Shown piece by piece: positions 1-10,158 of a DNA stretch of 64,000 nucleotides (position 1 is its first letter; every line of letters starts with the position of its first letter). The translations under genes were made by a program, and so were the position numbers. Origin of the DNA: Acanthochlamys bracteata (Eukaryota; Streptophyta; Magnoliopsida; Pandanales; Velloziaceae); the NCBI GenBank assembly GCA_019914995.1, contig CM034135.1:1304501-1368500 (forward strand), given 5' to 3'. The notes below the pieces were generated by a model that had not been told where the DNA came from, ran no database searches, and was given only the letters and a program-made list of their open reading frames with translations.

Positions 1-742
1 TTTGCTGAACTTGTGGTTGTTTTGTTAACACATGTGAAGTCTTTTGCAACTTTGTGATTATGACCATGGTCATGTGATTCTGTGTTCTTACATTCTCCTC
101 AAGATTTATGAGTATATTCTATATGGTAATGTGCAACTAACTTAGAATTTGATGCATCTTGCTTTGAAATGTGTAACTAGTGCTGGCTTGATTTAGGATT
201 TGTTTGGAGGTTGGGGTTTAGTGACAAAAGGACTGCAGGAAAGTTGGTCTATATTTGATTTTACTTACGGAGAATAGATCAAGGACATATTTGGTTGTCC
301 TCTATCTGCAAGCAATGTGCTTCTTTGCTATGCTCAAGTCCTTGACACACCAGCCAGCTTCATTGTCATTTGTCAATAACTAGAATAGATACCTGAGGTG
401 AGATTTAAAAGCGGTTAAATGCTATGTTTAGCAATGTGATTTGAAGTTCATTTATGGCTACTGGCATCTGTATTTGTGCAAGACTCAGTTTTATGCTTTC
501 TAAAATGGTCTTGCCACAACAGTTAAGCTTGCATAGCACACTGAGCAACTTTTAGCAGCTCAAAACCAGTCAATGTGTTCATTTGGGGTGCTTTTGAACG
601 TTGCTGCTGGCATTCAATCTAATCCAAACCTGATCCTATGGCTAGCTGAAGTGGTGAGAGAATTGTAACATCTAATAACTAATAGCAAAATATTTAGAAC
701 ATGTAGACCTGCACGATTGGCTGTACACTGTGTGTATCGCAG

Positions 743-1007
743 AATGGTGCTAGACGATTCGCTGCGGGGCATAACTCACTTCAGGTCTTGAGTTTCACAG
801 CATATTTGTGGTCAAAATAATATGCAGGAACATACAGCTATGACATAGTTTTTACATTTTTTTTCTAATAACACCTTATGTCAGTAGTGGGCTTTAATTC
901 TTATGGGTTTTTTTGTTGTTGTGCAGAGTAACCCAGGATGGGGCTTTGATAAAAAATGCCAATTCATGGATAAATTGGTGTGGGAGGTCTCTCAACATTA
1001 CAAGTAA
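743..1007 (+). CDS. Possible terminal exons of an unidentified gene entering from the left
   Basis: Two adjacent segments look like exons. The first, 743-784, follows a CGCAG acceptor and ends in CAG before GT. The second, 927-1007, follows a T-rich tract and GTGCAG acceptor and ends in a TAA stop. Read in the same phase they join into one open frame of 41 codons containing SNPGWGFDKKCQ and ending VWEVSQHYK. T-rich, UTR-like sequence follows. I do not recognise the protein, and the rest of the gene would lie upstream, partly outside the window. The evidence is only splice-like signals plus an open frame, so these could be chance. Confidence 0.33.
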
Positions 1008-2425
1008 TAGGCATTGCTTAGTTGCCTAAAGGTTTCCCTGCCTTCATTTCAGAGTGATGAGAGAGAGAATCTTACTCTTTGGCACTAATCTTACTATCAT
1101 ATAATGAAGTTTTACTGAATTTCCACTGAGTTCAGGGATGATAGATTTTTCAGTCCAGCTTGGTTGTAAACATAGATATGTTTTAGAACAATTCTTTTGC
1201 CTTTAATGCTTTTTTAACAGTTGTCATCCTGATATGTACTGTATTACATTTTCTCATGAAATAAAGTTGTTTGTAGAATTTTCAGTTATCATAAAGAGTT
1301 GCAATGAGTCAAGTGTTATATTAGAGCAAGATTTTACCCTGGTGCCATTAAAAGACTGAGAATTGCTGCTACTGCTTCATAAGGATTGAAGAGATGCAAG
1401 CATTTACCAACTATAATAGCACAGATCAAAAAATACGTGCTTTTAGTGATATACAGGTATGCATGGTGGATCTCAATCATCTCTTGATGAGTTTACCTAC
1501 AATCACTCAGCTAGGGTATCAACATAAAACTCTCATTTGAAATGCTTCAGATTGACAGCAAGGTCTTCTACAGGACTAAACCAATGTATTTAACTTTGTG
1601 ATGAACTGTCCATCATTTCCTCCACTACATTAGGAGCTTTTGCCAGATTCGATGAACTTCATCTCACTAGCTGCAAACATTCGCCTATTCTCCAAAGGGC
1701 ACATCGCTTACACATCCCATAAATCAGTGCCTCTTGCAAATGATACTTGTTACCAACTTATCATAATTCCAAAGAACAATCAAACTAATGTGAGAAAACA
1801 GAAATGCCTCACCTATAAGGTAGTGCATTACAGGACAACAAATAGCTACTACAATCATCAGAATGTCAACATTGTGACACTAAAACCACACCTATATATG
1901 TCGGTGAATATTGATCTGATTTTTCTTTCGTTTGTATTGGCATTTGACGAAGCTTTCAAGGTTGCTCAAGCGAACTTTCATCAGTTCATCGCATAGCTAT
2001 AAAGCTATTCCCCTCTACATGCCTACGAGATAATCCATCACCAAAAGCACAAACCATCATCAGTACAAATCCACAACATCACCAAAAGTGTGACTTCGCA
2101 TATAAAAAAATGGCAAACCCATTCTCAACTTTCAAAATAACTCCAGTTTTTGCAAAGGATACCGCATCCAAGATCATGTGAGTCGTTCAACAAGAGTCCT
2201 ACCTCCGGACCAAGAAGTTCGAGCATCATTGCATCAACTCAAACTTTCTAACTAAAATTTCGGTTTCATCTCATATTCAAATTCAAACCAAGAAATATCT
2301 TCTTTAGCTACTAAGTTGTGTAGATAAAATCACACCAGCAAGATGAATTTCAAAATATGTTCAGATCACTAGAACTCCAACAACTGTTCCAAATTCATTA
2401 ACTTGACATACTCAGCTTGATCTAC
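1008..2425. other. Non-coding stretch, no gene seen
   Basis: This lies between the possible exons at the left edge and the stop codon of the minus-strand PPR-like gene. The first part is T-rich like a plant 3' UTR or spacer. A 118-codon open frame at 1640-1996 has low-complexity composition and no recognisable motif. The right end probably includes the 3' UTR of the PPR-like gene. Confidence 0.5.
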
Positions 2426-3097
2426 TCAATCCTCCCAATTTTCAATTATCCAATCAATGACTTTCCTAACTTCCTCCTTCTCCGCCTTCTCCAACACCTC
2501 ATCCAAATCCCTCGCTTCATCAATTCTAGCCTCCATAACCAAAGCTCTCCAAAGAACCAGTCTTGCGCTCCTATCAATTCCAATCCCATCAACACAAACC
2601 ATCTCTCTAACCGCCTTAACCACTTCCAACGGTCTTCCAATCTTCGCTAACCCTTCAATCACAATCCTGTAAACTTCAGCATCAGGTCGACCAAGCGAAT
2701 CATCGCGGCAAAGCCAAGAAAACACTTTGAAAGCTTCTCTGTGTTTTCGATGAGATAAATATCCAGAGATCAGCGATTCAGCAAAAGGCAGCGGAGACGG
2801 CTGGCGAGGGTGGCGCCGGAGAGAATTCAGAAGAGCCATAGTGGGACCCATGTCAGCGGCGGAGATACACTTGGCGGATAATGATTGAAGAGGGAGTGAA
2901 AAAGGGTTTGGATCAGCGAGAAGTGCGGCGTTGAGGAGTTGGAATGACAACTGGAGGTTGCCGGAGTCAATAAGGCGGGGGATTAAGCGGTTGATCTCGT
3001 TTAGCTCGGCGGAAGATAGAGTTGTTCGTGGAAATGCGGCGGAGAGCGGAGGAGCTCGGCGACGGAGAGCGGCCGCTGCGGCGATGGATCTTGACAT
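2426..3097 (-). CDS. Small pentatricopeptide-repeat-like protein, probably organelle-targeted
   Basis: This is a single-exon frame of 223 residues starting at the ATG at 3095-3097. The N-terminus (residues 1-25) is rich in Ala, Arg and Ser with no acidic residues, as in mitochondrial or plastid transit peptides. The rest is alpha-helical with degenerate 35-residue PPR-like units: FAESLISGYLSHRKHREAFKVF at about 104-125, and EVYRIVIEGLAKIGR followed by a helix at about 141-165. An acidic, charged C-terminus ends in IDWIIENWED. PPR proteins bind organellar RNA; this one has too few repeats to suggest a target. The frame shows no breaks and codon usage looks normal. The gene is divergent from the pTAC14 relic, whose first homology lies about 410 bases away. 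Confidence 0.75.
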   Translation of the reverse strand: MSRSIAAAAALRRRAPPLSAAFPRTTLSSAELNEINRLIPRLIDSGNLQLSFQLLNAALLADPNPFSLPLQSLSAKCISAADMGPTMALLNSLRRHPRQPSPLPFAESLISGYLSHRKHREAFKVFSWLCRDDSLGRPDAEVYRIVIEGLAKIGRPLEVVKAVREMVCVDGIGIDRSARLVLWRALVMEARIDEARDLDEVLEKAEKEEVRKVIDWIIENWED

Positions 3098-3509
3098 GGT
3101 TCTCTTGTTTCTTACCCGGGGCCGGTGCGAAAAATATTAATACCAAGTATTTTGCATAATAGGGTAAGTAAGTTACAAGTGTGGTAAAGTTAGGGTCTAT
3201 TATTTTATTGGTTCGCATTTTACCAGACCCCCATTAGTAAGTAAAGTATTCTGGATAACGGACCATTATAATTTGTTTTAGCTGTAGGTAGCTCTGTGAG
3301 ACCTTTTGATCGCAGAACGAAAGGTTCACTCTTTTCTTTCAGTTCACTCTGATGTGCCGGCTTCTTCTCTCTCTCTCTCTCTCTCCATGTTCCCTCTACT
3401 CTCTTCTTCTCTTCTTCTCAAACTCCAGTGTAATCTTTTCTTCTCTATAGAAATTTTCGCGGGTTAGATGCATGTGTTTTTTGTACACCGATTCGTGATA
3501 TATAACCTG
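3098..3509. promoter_or_regulatory. Spacer between divergent gene starts, with CT microsatellite
   Basis: This region separates the minus-strand PPR-like gene from the plus-strand pTAC14-like relic. It contains a pure CT dinucleotide run at about 3365-3386, followed by pyrimidine-rich sequence typical of plant 5' leaders. No clear TATA box was found. It probably held both 5' leaders and promoters. Confidence 0.4.
3365..3386. repeat. CT microsatellite
   Basis: An uninterrupted run of about eleven CT units lies in the pyrimidine-rich leader-like sequence upstream of the pTAC14 relic. Confidence 0.85.
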
Positions 3510-6440
3510 CATTCCTGCAGAAGAAAGAAGACCAAGTATGCTTTCCTCTGCTACACATTACAAAGGAAAGCAAGAAAGTAGCTCCATTGAAAGCAACCAT
3601 TGCTTCCCTGCCGCAATTCAAGCTTTTCGATCCGCCTCAACCTGAGCCTGAACCATCTGTGGTGAATAATTACTCTTTGTGTTTGCAATTTTCATTGAAG
3701 CATATCATCGAGCACCTTGAGTTTTGAGATTGTTTTTGTTGTTGACATGTTGTTTTGAGGAAGTTGGATCCGGCGGATCCTGATTTTTATCGAATTGTGT
3801 ACATTAGGACTATGCGAGGGCATGGTGTTGAGTTCAAGGAAGGACCACATGGGTTTGGTGTGTGTGCTTCCAAGGATGTTGAACCTCTTAGAAGAGCAAG
3901 AGTAAGTTTGTCCTTGAAGGTTCAGTTTAGGTAGTTGCAACTCTTTGGTAGCTTGCACAAAATGAGTGTTCTTGAGCTAAATGAGAATGTGGGCTCATAG
4001 ATGAAAGCAAGAAGGGAGTCTATGTTTTCCTAGCTATTTATGATTTGCAAAGCCTCGCAGGAAGCATTTATTAATGATAATGGTCGCCGATACAAATAGG
4101 AGAATTGAAGAAGATAATCTATCAATCAATCGGAGAACATATGCTGAGGATGAGAAGAACAGGGAGAAACAAAGGAAGCTGAAGTCAGTGGATGCCAAAA
4201 CAGAGAAGGCTCCTAGCGTGGCAAATGACGCCGGACGACCTCACCGGAACTGTAGGACGGCAATGAGGTGTCGGACGTGTCCGGGGTGCATGCCTGGAGG
4301 GTCTGGAAGACAGAAGTCCTTGCATCCGTACTCAGAAAGTGGCTAAGAAGTCTTGACGCCAGACTGTTCCGGGTCACCACTCAAAGGGTGACCCAGGCGC
4401 AGAACAGGGCGCCTAGCAGGTGCCCTGTTTTGGCATTTGAGTATTTAGGTCCATTAGGGACTCTTAAAAATTAAGTTTAATTCCTATTGTAATTCCTTTT
4501 AGAGGAGTTTACATTGTAGAAGAGTTTCAATTAGAATGGAACTCTTTAAGTTATAAATAAAGAGATATGCCATAGCAATGGGCATATAGGATTTGTTCTT
4601 CACTGTGCCTATTTTCTTCATTCTCTCCACCTTGTTCTGGCTAACTTCTCTTATTTTCGTCTTCTGCATCTTTCCTTGTTTTCTGGATTACATCAGTCGC
4701 ACTACTTGTTCTGATGATCAGATGATTATGTAGATTCCTCTGAAGTTAATGTTGACCATAAGCCAAAAGCTTCTGTGGATGTTCTTCCCAGATATAGTAC
4801 CAGTAGGACATCCTAGACATAATCAACTATACAGATCCAGAGGTAAATCATAACAGTCCAGTTAGGTATAGTTTTTCTTGAGTAAATTGAATTGCGGATT
4901 TTACCATTTTAAATTTTATTTATTTGTGATGCTATCCTTGTATACTGCATGATGCTGCAACACTTCTACACTAGGATAGTTTAACTTTGGTACCTTTACG
5001 ATCAATCTTTTGAAGCAACAATGGCTGTGGAAACCCTGATGGTCTTAAGACTTTCTGCTTGCTACTAGGCATTTTGTTCTCAGTTCTTGGTGGATCGTAA
5101 GGCTCATATTCTCCAAACGACCATTTTTCTCAAGAATGTGTATTTGTTTAGTTCTTTATGCCTTGACAGCAAAGGCATGCTAATTCACCTTAGGGATATG
5201 TCAAACTATTACTTACAGTGCCTCACATAATGGTCCTATTTATGGTCAATCGTATACAGGTTAGTGTTCTGTGTTATCATAAGAAGTCGATGGATGGTCA
5301 TGACTTCTATCATACTAAAGTATGCAACTGAGTACTTGAGTAGATTGTAAAGTAGTGATTTACTGCCTACTTAGTCTTGCTTTCTTTACATCTGTTGCAG
5401 AAAGATTAGGATTTGAGATTAGCCTGCCTACTCCTATTTGCTTTTGATGTGGTGGGTAATTTCTGGCAGTTATAAGGTGATTTGTGGCCTATGTGGATGA
5501 GTGCACCAGCTTGCTTTTGGCACAGAAGGTCAGCAAAAAGTCAATGCTTGTCCCTGCCATCTGTTCTTTGTGTCATATTCTCAGCTGTTAGGTTTTGTTC
5601 TCAGTATTCAGAAGTATCTTTCCATATTCTTACTGCAACCCCCGCTGTTTTAATTAATCTCCGACTATATGCAATAATATTTTTACTTTGCATATATGAA
5701 AATGCTGATGTAGGATGTTTCATCCCGTACAGCATTAACATGATTCTCTTATGACATAGTTCTTTATCTTATAACTGTACTTGAGAAGATAGGAAGAGAA
5801 TTTAGATTGAAGCATATGAATCTCAATATTTTAACGGAGACAAACTGTCACAAACTTTGGTCTAAAGCACCTTCTCTAAGATCCTAATGGATGTTTCATA
5901 CGAATGAATGGTCAAGTAAATTTCTCCATCAGACTCGTCTTTATGCTGCGTAAAAGCACAAGATTGGCAAAAAGAGTTCTGGATAAACTGCTGTGGCAAG
6001 CGAAATTGTTGTTTTTGTCCTTCTTGGGGTTTATGTATAGCAATCTTTTTTCAGGAAGACCTTTTGGAACTGTAAGGCACAGCTCTAGCTGCAACTACAG
6101 AAGAACAGCATCAGCAAGAAATAGTATTCTGGGAAAATAACAGGGTAAAGTGTCTTATTCCTTCTATTTGTACTGTTTTGCCTCTGGATTACTTGTTTAA
6201 CTTATTAAGTGAATGCTATACCTTGTTCAGCATTCTGCTGCCCCACTAAAGACAAAACGCCTTGCTGGTGATCCTGAAAGTTTCTTTTGGTCATTAGACA
6301 TTGTGCAGTCACGAGCTTTCAGAACATATAAGAATTGGCGTGTTGGTCCAAGAAGCCAACATGCTGGTTCCTTGTGCTGGTATGCCTCTTGGCTATGATG
6401 GCTGTGTATTTCCTTTTTGTCCATTTAGGAACCAAGTCGT
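3510..6440 (+). pseudogene. PTAC14: Decayed copy of pTAC14 (plastid transcriptionally active SET-domain protein)
   Basis: Several separated pieces match successive parts of plant pTAC14, a SET-domain-like subunit associated with the plastid-encoded RNA polymerase. At 3521-3660 there is an N-terminal stretch (HITKESKKVAPLKATIASL) without a start codon. At about 3762-3901 comes DPADPDFYRIVYIRTMRG, then GVEFKEGPHGFGVCASKDVE, with a GT donor after it. At 5466-5526 are WQL-stop-GDL and DECTSLLLAQK. At about 6056-6140 is EDLLEL-stop followed by QQEIVFWENN. At 6231-6440 are HSAAPLKTKRLAGDPESFFW and, after a frameshift, an ANMLVPCAGMPL piece. The order matches the family and introns remain, so it is an unprocessed duplicate. 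In-frame stops, a frameshift, missing exons and no recognisable C-terminal half show it is dead. Confidence 0.85.
4060..4700 (+). mobile_element. Possible LTR or LTR-derived insertion inside the pTAC14 relic
   Basis: This block lies within what should be an intron of the pTAC14-like relic and differs from its surroundings. The first half is GC-richer with repeated CGGAC and CCGG words. After about 4440 the sequence resembles the promoter and R region of a Copia-type LTR: a TTATAAATAAAG element near 4550, GC-poor sequence and a long pyrimidine-rich stretch to about 4680. I could not find matched terminal repeats, a primer-binding site or a target-site duplication, so a solo LTR, a truncated element or simply an unusual intron all remain possible. 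Confidence 0.35.
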
Positions 6441-6649
6441 GGAACAACCTACAAAAAATGCACCTTGATTAAGCAAGTTCCAATGATTCTTTTTGTCTAA
6501 GATTGTTGTTTTCTCTTAAGGTTTCTAGCAGCATAAAGAGAAGCTGCTTTTAGGATCTTGCAATCCTGAAGCATGTAGAACTCGTTAAGCTGCCATCAAG
6601 TAAGATGCACTTGCAAATATTAGTGTACATTGTGTTTCACTGGACTGCC

Positions 6650-7422
6650 TTTAATTTTTGTTGTATTCATGTAATCATATCTGCAGGAACTGGAGCTATA
6701 TCAGGATAGAATCTTGTTTTAACTCTGTAAATATGTAATCCAGTTTTGTCTTCTTTTTTGTGACTTTACTTAGACTGAAGTTCAATAAAAAAGCAATTTC
6801 CTACTTCTGTTGCTCTGCAGAGTATTTGATGCTGAATACAACTATCTTTTGGCTCCAGATCATCTGTTATCGCTGGTTGCTGTGTTCTCCCTTATTTAAT
6901 CCTGTATCTTGTCCAAAATTGCTCAGAGAAGTAAGCTACTGAATCTAAACTGTCAGATACAAGATGCAAGTTTCTCAAAAGCAACAAAATAGCTTTATTC
7001 ATGTTTGAATCAACTCATTTCATAGCTTGCTAACCTGTATCCCGACAATAACTAGATAAATACATTCACCATTAACCCACCACATTTCACGCAAGGAGAC
7101 TGCTTAATTGGCATGAACTAGCGTGAGCAGCAAAAGAACCAATCCTTGGATCAAAGCAAAAGTTTCTCAAGAGCACAAACAACTCTCTCTATGGCGGTAA
7201 GAACTGGAGAAAAAAGAGTATCAGCCCGTACTGTACTGTACATTCATTTTGAGGGATGAAGATTATCACCATTATACATCAGCCAAACGGAAAAGGAAAA
7301 ATGAGAAGTTCAACAACATGTAGCACTGGCCTTTCTAGAACTTACAACACTTACTCTAGATCTAAGTGTTTCTCATCTATCGGCTAGGGAAAGCAAAATC
7401 TGAATACTCAGGCAGCGCATGC
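6650..7422. other. Spacer and 3' UTR between relic and uL22 gene
   Basis: No coding homology is recognised here. The right part (about 7200-7422) lies just downstream of the minus-strand ribosomal protein stop codon and is probably its 3' UTR. Confidence 0.45.
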
Positions 7423-9545
7423 CTATTTTGTTTTGCGTCCCCACCTAGGGGTTGTCTCAATGAGCTGATGAGGCATTAGTTGCCTCTCCTTCCTTGTCAG
7501 TTTCTTGAAGTTGCTTACTCTTAGCTTTGCGATCTTTGCCTCCTCTTCGGGAGTGGTCTCTCTGACAACCACAGTCAAACGGCACTTTGGTCGCACCATA
7601 ATACCACTCCTTCCCTTGGCATGGTAAGACAGCCGCTTCAGGTAGAGTCCCTTCCCAACAAAAGCTTCATCTGCAAAAGATATGGTTGCATAACATCTAA
7701 TAAAGGTAAAGCCAAGAAAGAGCACGTGCGCAAGTGTCAAATTAGCAAAAACATACCCACAAGCAGGCGATCTGGATCCAAACCATGATTGTGTTGAGCA
7801 TTTGCTTGGGCAGAATGGATAACCTTATGATAGTACCAATGAACTAAGACATAATCCTTAACATCACATGATTATAATTTCATGTAAATCAAAATTCAAG
7901 CGTATGGTACCTGATAGACAGTCTTGGCAGCTCTTTTCACAGTCACTTGGAGCTGGAGAAGAGCATCTTCAACACGCATGCCACGGACTAGCTTAGCTAC
8001 CAAATTCACCTTCTTGGGACTCTAACCACCAAATACATAAAAGCAATTGACGGATGTCACAATCAAAATGAACTAGGAAACTGGAAAGCAAGCAAGGATT
8101 GTATCTAAGTAAATCAGATAACGAGAAACAAATGGTTTGGACTTCATTACAAATAGATTTAACAAAAATGACCTAAAAACTTGTCCTTCAAGATATTTGC
8201 CATCAAGACCCATCTAAGACCCATTTAAGAAAATTTGTAGCAGAAGGAATTAGGCTAAGAATATTCTCCTAGGCACATTGAATGCATAATGTCCGACTGT
8301 ACCAGGAGTTGCTCTTTGGTCTCATATGGACAGTTATCTCCAAAGTGCCCAAGATCAAGTTGATTGCAGCAATTTATTTCTCCTAATGGTCATAATATCC
8401 CCACTAGTATACTTTAAAAACAACCAAATGTTGAGACAAGCACATCATTTTTTAAAGTAGCGAACTCAGAGATATATAGGTGGATTTTAACTTGCATACT
8501 ATTGCCAAATGTTGTCTTATTATCATGGGGGACAGTATACAGATGTCAAGTCAAATAAAATGAAGAAAAATTCCTCTAACATAAAATGAACTTCAGTTCA
8601 AGCCTCAACCAGAGTGACATAATTTGTGACCTTCCCCGTAGTTTGCTATACCTGTCTTATGTCTTTCTTCACTGCTTGAACTTTTAAAGGCCTCGTTCCA
8701 GTACCTTTCTTCCCCGTTTTCAAGCTCTCTCCCATTGCAGGTGTTAAGGGAGAAGAAATAGGAACCATACTGGCATCATCTTCCGCCATCAAGCTCCGCG
8801 AATAGAAGATTCCCTTTTCAACAGGTCAGTATCAGAAAACTGCATGCCATACAAACTTAGCTAGATGCTTAGCACAGCACAAGTAACTAGGAAATATTAA
8901 TTCATAACTAAGAAGTTAAGGAATAAGGTAAGTAGAGATTGCAATCAAATATCTGGCCACATAACTAGCTCATTTCCTAATTTATACACCATGATAAGTA
9001 GGCTACAAGCCTACAACATCAATCAACATGTAAGCTGTCCTCAACAATGTAAGTTTGCAACAACATGATGTCAAGACCCCAACAAAGTTTACAGCCTTCA
9101 CTGTATTCAGTAGTTCCAACAAGTATCATCAGAAAAACAAGTGTTTTCATATGCAATTCAAGAACAAATATAAAATATAGAGACAAAGTTATCATAAGAA
9201 ACTATTTACCGACTGCTGCAAACATCCGTAGAACTGCTCCCGCATTCTTCCAACAGTAAGATCATACATTGGTGTAGAACGCACCAGTCTACCTGAAACA
9301 AACAAACAAAATCGTAGATAAAAACTTCAGAAAATACAGCCAAATATCATCATTATCAGAAAGCAAAAACTTGACAATTTTTTTTAAAAATTAAACTGGA
9401 AACTGAGATCGAGATCGAAAAGCAAGAATAAGAAATGAAAACCTGAGACTGGAGTCGGGCTAGCGAAGGTAGTAACGAGACCTCTTCTACGATTACCAAC
9501 GGAAATTGCCACGTGGCGCAGTGATCTCACCCATGCCGCCGCCAT
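7423..9545 (-). CDS. Organellar (probably mitochondrial) large-subunit ribosomal protein uL22
   Basis: Six exons run on the minus strand: 9443-9545, 9210-9292, 8652-8813, 7911-8021, 7757-7823 and 7423-7670. They join to 774 bases, 257 residues. The start is the ATG at 9543-9545 (MAAAWVRSLRHV), opening an Arg- and Ala-rich presequence. The conserved L22p/L17e fold covers the second half: SPKKVNLVAKLVRGMRVEDA, then VIHSAQANAQHNHGLD, then AFVGKGLYLKRLSYHAKGR and the C-terminal RPKCRLTVVV strand. uL22 binds 23S-type rRNA and lines the nascent-peptide exit tunnel. The long N-terminal extension fits the nuclear-encoded mitochondrial form better than the chloroplast form, but targeting is inferred. 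The gene is divergent from the MRD1-like gene with 613 bases between the starts. Confidence 0.9.
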
Positions 9546-10158
9546 GGGCAAGCTTTCTTGTTCCAAACTCCGGCAAACAATTTCTTTCACAGGTCGGCCG
9601 CGAGGTTTTTTGTTCTAAGCCCCAAAAGGTTTTAACTATCGGGTCAGTTTGGTTCCGGTTTTAGAACTCCTTACTAAACGGGTCGGATAGGAGATCTCAT
9701 CTAACCGTTTTCCACCAGCTCGGGTCGGGTCTTCTATTTTCGGGTTTACACCCAAACTAAACGTTTGCTCTCTTAAGCGTGTACACCAAAGTGCCATACT
9801 GCTGAAGCCTATTTGTTAAATTGCCTGAGCATTAATCTGTTCATAACCACTTATATAGCGCGACATATGCAGAAACTTTAAAATACCTGTTTCATAGTAT
9901 ATCATTCTCGATTTCGGTTTTTGGAAGTCTTCATGAACGGGTCGGATTCAGATATAATAACCAATTGCAAGAAACGGGTCTAGATTCGGGTTCTCTGGTT
10001 TTCGGGTTTGCGGGTTTTGTTGGTTCACATTTATAAAGAGGCAGCCTGAAAAAAGAAAAAAAGAAAATCTCCCACCTACTTCGCCGCTCACCGCCGCAGC
10101 CGGAGATCGACCTCCGTTGAATTTCTTCTCCTTCGTCAGTTTCTAGAAGTTTCTAGAC
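9546..10158. promoter_or_regulatory. Shared divergent promoter region of uL22 and the MRD1-like gene
   Basis: This 613-base region separates two head-to-head genes that both serve ribosome production. It contains several scattered copies of a GGGTCGG / CGGGTTT-type word (around 9680, 9725, 9940, 9975 and 10005). I saw no clear TATA box. A shared promoter is an inference from the geometry. The stretch near 10070-10150 is probably the leader of the plus-strand gene. Confidence 0.4.

Noticed and set aside
1640-1996. 118-codon plus-strand frame
   Set aside because: Low-complexity composition, no recognisable motif, no splice or promoter context; probably chance in AT-rich sequence.
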